A stretch of DNA of 64,000 bases from Nocardioides flavus (ex Wang et al. 2016) (GTDB lineage Bacteria > Actinomycetota > Actinomycetes > Propionibacteriales > Nocardioidaceae): the NCBI RefSeq assembly GCF_014653115.1, contig NZ_BNAD01000003.1, positions 301,077 to 365,076 on the forward strand, written 5' to 3'. Under the pieces are notes generated by a model, which did no database searches, was not told where the DNA came from, and saw only the letters and a program-made list of their open reading frames with translations. The position numbers were made by a program, and so were the translations under genes. This document shows positions 59,605 through 64,000 of the stretch, piece by piece. Each line of letters begins with the position of its first letter. Position 1 is the first letter of the stretch.

Positions 59605-59630
59605 GCAACCTCCGTCGACCGGATCGCGTC
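59605..59630 (+). promoter_or_regulatory. candidate autoregulatory ECF promoter
   Basis: GCAACC (59605-59610), 16 nt, CGTC (59627-59630). Same motif as at 49699 and 5888. The predicted start near 59640 is about 43 nt upstream of the GTG. Confidence 0.6.
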
Positions 59631-59682
59631 CTCATCCGACACGTCACCACGCCACACACGAGGATCGAGCAGGAGGTGCAGG

Positions 59683-60252
59683 GTGACCGCGACACTCGTC
59701 GGCATGGGAGCGCACGACCGACGGGCCGACAAGGACGCCGACTTCTCGGCGTACATGTCCGCTCGCCAGACGGCGCTCTACCGGACGGCCTACCTGCTCG
59801 CCGGCGACCACGCCACCGCGGAGGACCTGCTCCAGAACGCGTTCGCCAAGCTCTACCTCTCCTGGGACCGGGTCCGCGACCGGGAGGCGCTCGACGGCTA
59901 CGTCCGCCGGATCATGGTCAACGAGAACAACTCGCTGTGGCGGCGGGCCTGGAAGCGGCGCGAGCACTCCACCGACACGCTGCCGGAGACCGGCTCCGTC
60001 GACACCTACGACGACGGGATGGGCGGCGTGCTGTGGTCGTTCGTCCAGACGCTGCCGCCCAAGCAGCGCTCGGTGATCGTGCTGCGCTACTACGAGCAGC
60101 TCAGCGAGGCCGAGATCGCCGAGACCCTCGGGATCTCCGTCGGGACCGTGAAGTCGCAGGCCAGCCGTGCGCTGGCCGGCCTGCGCGCCCGCGCCCCCCG
60201 GTCCCTCGATCCGCACGGACCCCACCACGACGAGTCCGGAGACGCCCGATGA
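59683..60252 (+). CDS. SigE-family ECF RNA polymerase sigma factor
   Basis: 189 residues. Region 2: [44 protein letters not shown]; region 4: [48 protein letters not shown] 59683 has AGGAGG 6 nt upstream, so the longer frame is rejected. Its stop overlaps the next ATG (ATGA). Paralogue of the sigma at 49748 with the same operon plan. Confidence 0.93.
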   Translation: MTATLVGMGAHDRRADKDADFSAYMSARQTALYRTAYLLAGDHATAEDLLQNAFAKLYLSWDRVRDREALDGYVRRIMVNENNSLWRRAWKRREHSTDTLPETGSVDTYDDGMGGVLWSFVQTLPPKQRSVIVLRYYEQLSEAEIAETLGISVGTVKSQASRALAGLRARAPRSLDPHGPHHDESGDAR

Positions 60253-61457
60253 ACAACACGCCCCTCGAGGACCAGGTCCACGACGCCCTGCGCCGCACGG
60301 CCGACCCGCTCCACCGCACCCCCTTCACGGTCGGTGACGTACGCACCCGCGCCCGCCGCATCCAGCGCCGTCGGGCGGCTGTGGCCGCCGGCGCGGTCGC
60401 CGCGGTGCTGGCCGTCGCCGTCCCGATCGGCGCCGCGATGGTGGGCCCGGCCCAGCGCAGCGAGGTCCCGCCGGCCACCCAGACGCCCGCACCCCGGCTC
60501 ACCGGCCCGATCCTCGTCGACCCCCGCAGCGCCGAGGTCGTGGAGTCCACGTCCGTTCCCCTGCTCGACGTCGACGGCGCGCGCCTGCTGACGCAGGAGG
60601 GCACCGTCGACCTGCCCAGGGCGTACGACTCGCTCACCCCCTACCTCGACGGCTGGGTCGCGGTCGCCAACGAGGAGGGCACCCTCACCCTGGAGGTCCT
60701 CGACGACGACCTGCGGGTCGTGGGCGACCCGGTGCCGACGGGCGGCCTCGTGGTCAGCACCGACGGGCAGCAGGTCGCATGGACCGAGTACGCCGACGGA
60801 CGCTGGCAGGTCGTCCGGGCGCCCGTCGCCGGCGGCACCGAACCGGACACCACGCCCCTCGCCCCGGGACCCGAGGGTGCGCCGGTCCGACCCGTGGGCT
60901 TCCTCTCCGCCACCGAGGTCGTCGTCGACAGGTTCGACGAGGCAGGCGAGGTCACCACGTACGTCGTCGGCGACGGTGCCGCCGACGAGCTGCCCGGCCT
61001 GCTCCAGGCGACGAGCTCGTCAGCGGCGACCGGGACGCTGGCCGGCCTGACCAGCACGGACCTGGCGAGCGGGTGCTCGGGCGTCGTCGACGGACGAGGA
61101 CAGGCCGGGACCAGGACCTGGGAGACCTGCGACCACACGCTCGACAGCTTCAGCCCGGACGGGCGCCACATCGTGGGCTTCGCCCCGGACAGCGACGGCT
61201 ACGGCTCCCCCACCGTGTCGATCCTCGACGCGGACACGGGCGAGGCAGTGGTCGACTTCGAGGTCGCGGGCTCGCGCCGTCAGGTGGCGGCCTTCCACGA
61301 CCGCGTGGGATGGGACGGCGACGACACGGCCGTGCTGACCCTGCTGACGGGCGACGAGCGCTTCGTCGTACGCCTCGGGGTGGACGGGTCCGTGCAACGG
61401 GTGGGCGGTGCGACCAGCATCGACTCCTCCGGCCTGGTGGTGGCCGAGGTCCGCTAG
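60249..61457 (+). CDS. membrane-anchored propeller-like protein, putative anti-sigma factor
   Basis: 402 residues. A cytoplasmic segment of 43 residues (EDQVHDALRRTADPLHRTPFTVGDVRTRARRIQRRR), one membrane helix (AAVAAGAVAAVLAVAVPIGAAMVG) and an outside domain with blade-like repeats including SFSPDGRHIVGF and VVRLGVDGSVQR, which match the secreted protein at 5922. Coupled to the sigma gene by a 4-nt overlap. Anti-sigma activity is inferred from architecture; no known motif is present in the cytoplasmic part. Confidence 0.78.
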   Translation: MNNTPLEDQVHDALRRTADPLHRTPFTVGDVRTRARRIQRRRAAVAAGAVAAVLAVAVPIGAAMVGPAQRSEVPPATQTPAPRLTGPILVDPRSAEVVESTSVPLLDVDGARLLTQEGTVDLPRAYDSLTPYLDGWVAVANEEGTLTLEVLDDDLRVVGDPVPTGGLVVSTDGQQVAWTEYADGRWQVVRAPVAGGTEPDTTPLAPGPEGAPVRPVGFLSATEVVVDRFDEAGEVTTYVVGDGAADELPGLLQATSSSAATGTLAGLTSTDLASGCSGVVDGRGQAGTRTWETCDHTLDSFSPDGRHIVGFAPDSDGYGSPTVSILDADTGEAVVDFEVAGSRRQVAAFHDRVGWDGDDTAVLTLLTGDERFVVRLGVDGSVQRVGGATSIDSSGLVVAEVR

Positions 61458-61491
61458 GCGTGCGCCGCCCGACCGCTCACGAGGTCCGGGG

Positions 61492-62100
61492 TCACGCACT
61501 CTCATAGCTGGCGATGACGGACTCGACGATCTCGCGCTGCCGATCCTGCGGAATCCTCGGGTAGAACCGCAGCTCCACCTTCACGACGTAGCCGGCATCC
61601 CACGTGGTGACGACATGGGCGTCGATGGAGCTGTCCCCGTACGTGTAGTAGCCGGCGTTGATGTTGCCCATCACCACGCCGTCCTGGGCCTCGTAGTTCT
61701 CCGGCTGCTTGTTGCGGTTCCAGAAGTAGCGCTCGGCCTGCCGCAGGGAGAGCTGCTCGCCGCTCGTCGACGCCACGCTCAGCAGCAACGACCCCTCCCG
61801 GCCCACTGCGCCGTCCACGACGACCGTGTCGTAGTCCTGCTTCCACCTCGCGGGCGCGTTGACCCGGATCTCGCCGACGGCGAGTCGCGGACCGCTCGCC
61901 GGTTCCGCGCTCGGCGTCGACTCCGGCAGCTCCACGGTCGGGGTCAGGCTCGGGGACTCGCTCGGCGACTCACTCGCGCCACCGGTGCCCGAGGCGCTCG
62001 GGCCGTCCCCGGCGCCGGAGCATCCGGACAGCCCCGCTGCCATCGTCAGTGCCATCGCTGACGACACCACCGCTGCGATCGCGTTGCCACGCACGTCCAT
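61492..62100 (-). CDS. lipoprotein of unknown function
   Basis: 202 residues. Lipobox LSGC near residue 27, then a Ser/Pro/Glu-rich linker (ASESPSESPSLTPTVELPESTPSAEP) and a compact C-terminal domain of about 130 residues (PARWKQDYDTVVVDGAVGREGSLLLSVAS..., ending DRQREIVESVIASYESA), which resembles the exported alpha/beta domains of mycobacterial lipoproteins. A GGGGGTGG ribosome site precedes the ATG. Convergent with the propeller gene by 34 nt. Confidence 0.75.
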   Translation of the reverse strand: MDVRGNAIAAVVSSAMALTMAAGLSGCSGAGDGPSASGTGGASESPSESPSLTPTVELPESTPSAEPASGPRLAVGEIRVNAPARWKQDYDTVVVDGAVGREGSLLLSVASTSGEQLSLRQAERYFWNRNKQPENYEAQDGVVMGNINAGYYTYGDSSIDAHVVTTWDAGYVVKVELRFYPRIPQDRQREIVESVIASYESA

Positions 62101-62244
62101 CACGCCACCCCCGAGTCCTCGTCGTACGCACCGACCGTAGCTGACGGGGACGATGCGCCGGTTTCGCCCCCGGCCCACCGGGTCTGTGAAAATGTCGGAC
62201 GACAAAGTGGTTTCGTCGCTCGGAGCGGCGGGAATGGGGGACGC

Positions 62245-62694
62245 ATGTTGAGCGCGTACGACATGGGACTGGTCACCGACTTCATGACGGGGATCAACGC
62301 TCCGCCGAGCCTGATCGAGCAGATCGTGGACATCCTCAACGACAACTCCACGGGTCTCGACGGCCAGGTCGTCACCGACGTCGGCGGCGACTGGTTCGGC
62401 GGCTCCACCAGCGGCCACCGCCTGGGCGTCAACACCAAGATGGCCCACCAGGAGGTCGAGGAGGAGTTCCAGAAGCTCGCCGACTCCCTCCGCAAGTACG
62501 GCGAGGCGATCACCCAGTGGGCGACCGAGGTCCGCGACATCGACGGCGACACCAACGCCGAGATGACGATGCGCGCCGCAGCCCTCGCGGAGGTCAACAC
62601 GACCATCGGCGACGCCCGCGACCAGGCCGCCGACAGCACCATGGGCGACGGCACCTACACCGAGCCGCCCGCGACCCAGGACGGGGGAGCCTGA
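62245..62694 (+). CDS. WXG100/ESX-like secreted helical protein
   Basis: 149 residues. Helical throughout, with GGDWFGGSTSG near residue 50 (a WxG turn) between two long helices (SLIEQIVDILNDNSTGLDG and HQEVEEEFQKLADSLRKYGEAITQWATEVRD). No signal peptide, as for type VII substrates. GGGGGAC ribosome site. Stop overlaps the next start by 1 nt (TGATG). The pairing suggests a heterodimer secreted by an ESX-like system; no secretion ATPase is in the window. Confidence 0.65.
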   Translation: MLSAYDMGLVTDFMTGINAPPSLIEQIVDILNDNSTGLDGQVVTDVGGDWFGGSTSGHRLGVNTKMAHQEVEEEFQKLADSLRKYGEAITQWATEVRDIDGDTNAEMTMRAAALAEVNTTIGDARDQAADSTMGDGTYTEPPATQDGGA

Positions 62695-64000
62695 TGACGC
62701 ACGGACCCGAGCGCGCCCGACTGCGCCAGTACCTCTCCGGCGCCAAGCACGAGGCGACCGAGGCCGCCGGCGAGAACTGGCGCAGGAGCGGCATCCTGCT
62801 CCAGGACACCGCGCGGGCCATCCGCGACGGGGCCAAGAAGGTCCGTGACGGCGACGGCACCGACGACGGGCTCTCAGGCGTCACTGCCCAGGCCGTGCTC
62901 GACGCGTTCCAGGCCTCCGCCGCGTCCATGCAGGACAAGGGCACCAGGATCGTCGCAGCGGGAGACGTGCTCGCCGATGCCGCGCGCGTGCTGCGCAACG
63001 CCCAGGCGGCCGAGGCTCGCATGGCCGACCTCCAGCAGCCCGAGCCGTACACCCCTCGGACCTACTCCCCGGGCTACACGCCCACGGCGCAGGACATCCG
63101 GGACGAGGGTGACAGGCGCCAGGAGGCCAACCAGAAGATGGCGGACTACAACACGGCCCGGGCCACGCAGGAGGCGGCCGCCACCGAGTGGACCCAGAAG
63201 CTCGACACCGTGTTCCTCGAGTCCATCCCGACCATGCAGGCGATCCACGGCCAGTCCGACCCGACCGAGCCGCCGCCGTCGAGCCCCTCGAGCCCGTCGA
63301 GCCCGTCGAGCCCGTCGGCGCCCCTCTCGCCGCCCTCGACGCCGGGCGTGCCGTCCGACCCGGACGGGCCGCGCGGCATCAAGGACCCGACGAGACCAGA
63401 GGACTTCGAGCTGGACCCGGACTGGGACCGCGACGACGACGACCACGGCAACGTCCACGAGCCGATCATCACCGTCTGCCCGCCCGTCGACCCCGAGGTG
63501 AACCAACCGACCAACCCCACGCCGCCGACCAACCCCACGCAGCCCACTGTCCCCACCGAGACGACCACCGTCGCGGGCAGCCAGCAGAGCGGTGTCACCT
63601 ACCAGGGTCCGCAGGTCTCGGCGCCGACCTCGACGGGTGGAGCGGGAGGCTCGGGTGGCATCAACGCCGCCGCCTTCGGTGCCGCGGGTGCCGCCGGTGG
63701 CGCGAGCGGGATGATGGGCGGCGTACGCGCCGGGTCCGCGCCGACCTCCGCCGGCAGCGCGTCCACGCGGCCGATCGGTGCGACCGGTCGCAGCGGCAGC
63801 GCGGGCGCTCTCTCCCGTCCTGCGGCCTCGGCCGGATCGGCCGCTGCCCGCGGCGGCACGGCGGGCAGCCCCACGTCGCGTGGCGCGACAGGTTCGGCCG
63901 GCACCGCCGGCGGTCGCGGCACCGGGGGCTCGGCGGGGTCCCGTGGCACCGCCGGCTCCGCCGGTGGCCGCGGAGCGGCGTCCGGGTCCGCGGCGGGTTC
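62694..64000 (+). CDS. large type VII secretion-associated-like protein, 3' end outside the window
   Basis: An open frame of 435 codons with no stop before the window end. An N-terminal helical domain (residues 1-185, with AGENWRRSG, EATEAAGEN and long Ala-rich helices), a linker with four SSP-type repeats, an acidic DPDWDRDDDDHGN stretch, a single Cys (ITVCPP), then Thr/Pro-rich and Gly/Ala/Ser-rich low-complexity sequence to the edge. This resembles EspB/PPE-like ESX substrates. Start ATG overlaps the previous stop (TGATG). Confidence 0.7.
   Translation, partial: MTHGPERARLRQYLSGAKHEATEAAGENWRRSGILLQDTARAIRDGAKKVRDGDGTDDGLSGVTAQAVLDAFQASAASMQDKGTRIVAAGDVLADAARVLRNAQAAEARMADLQQPEPYTPRTYSPGYTPTAQDIRDEGDRRQEANQKMADYNTARATQEAAATEWTQKLDTVFLESIPTMQAIHGQSDPTEPPPSSPSSPSSPSSPSAPLSPPSTPGVPSDPDGPRGIKDPTRPEDFELDPDWDRDDDDHGNVHEPIITVCPPVDPEVNQPTNPTPPTNPTQPTVPTETTTVAGSQQSGVTYQGPQVSAPTSTGGAGGSGGINAAAFGAAGAAGGASGMMGGVRAGSAPTSAGSASTRPIGATGRSGSAGALSRPAASAGSAAARGGTAGSPTSRGATGSAGTAGGRGTGGSAGSRGTAGSAGGRGAASGSAAG
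63279..63317 (+). repeat. 9-bp tandem repeat, four units
   Basis: tcgagcccc, then three tcgagcccg units and a partial tcg, encoding SSP repeats in the secreted protein linker. Confidence 0.85.

Noticed and set aside
62874..63506. 210-codon minus-strand frame at the window end
   Set aside because: Antisense to the open secreted-protein frame at 62694, which has coupling, start overlap and domain structure in its favour.

Overview
The window is chromosomal DNA of a very GC-rich Gram-positive actinobacterium. Nearly all third codon positions are G or C, GTG starts are common, and there is a mycothiol-type formaldehyde dehydrogenase, a groES-linked GroEL with a His-rich tail, CIRCE sites, two SigE-family ECF sigma factors and 13E12/DUF222 HNH proteins. 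Protein character and gene order point to Nocardioidaceae (Nocardioides or a close relative); this is inference from the sequence alone. No rRNA, tRNA, CRISPR array, prophage or insertion sequence was seen.

Layout. 1-3.1 kb: a DUF222 HNH protein, a small HNH protein, two small unknowns and a metallophosphoesterase. 3.1-7.8 kb: acyl-CoA ligase, glycerophosphodiesterase, an orphan secreted propeller-like protein and methionine aminopeptidase. 7.8-17 kb: a xylose locus built as two convergent operons, xylB-xylA-ROK (+) and xylF-xylG-xylH-ROK (-), each ending in its own ROK regulator, with palindromic operator candidates at both outer ends. 17-30 kb: malate synthase followed by a purine catabolism block: guanine deaminase, xanthine dehydrogenase (xdhA-xdhB-xdhC), ureidoglycine aminohydrolase, allantoinase, HIU hydrolase, OHCU decarboxylase, urate oxidase and, at the operon head, an uncharacterised DUF6986 aldolase-like protein. 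Guanine and xanthine would run through urate and allantoin towards glyoxylate, which malate synthase can condense with acetyl-CoA. Allantoate amidohydrolase and ureidoglycolate lyase are not in the window. 30-36 kb: a sodium:solute symporter with a small membrane partner, small secreted and membrane proteins, a block of palindromic repeats, a second DUF222 HNH protein and a frameshifted acetyltransferase.

36-54 kb resembles the mycobacterial guaA / choD / guaB3 / guaB / groEL-groES neighbourhood: guaA, a ChoD-like GMC oxidoreductase with an aldehyde dehydrogenase, glpD, guaB3, lactate dehydrogenase, a CHAP-domain secreted protein with a convergent TetR gene, guaB, a sigma/anti-sigma-like pair, and groEL-groES under CIRCE. 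54-64 kb: a methyltransferase, a NagZ-like lipoprotein, an XRE regulator, a formaldehyde detoxification pair, a second sigma/propeller pair, a lipoprotein and the start of a type VII secretion-like pair cut by the window end.

Three regulatory patterns stand out. (1) A GCAACC-N16/17-CGTC/CGTT promoter lies upstream of both SigE-family sigma operons and of the orphan secreted paralogue at 5922, suggesting a small ECF regulon. (2) Many genes, including guaA, guaB3 and guaB, carry TANNNT followed by 6-7 nt and then the start codon, the actinobacterial leaderless arrangement; this moves the guaB start to a GTG at 49610. (3) Perfect or near-perfect palindromes sit at the xylB, xylF, xdhA and TetR promoters, two of them matching the GTGA-N6-TCAC core of CRP-family sites.
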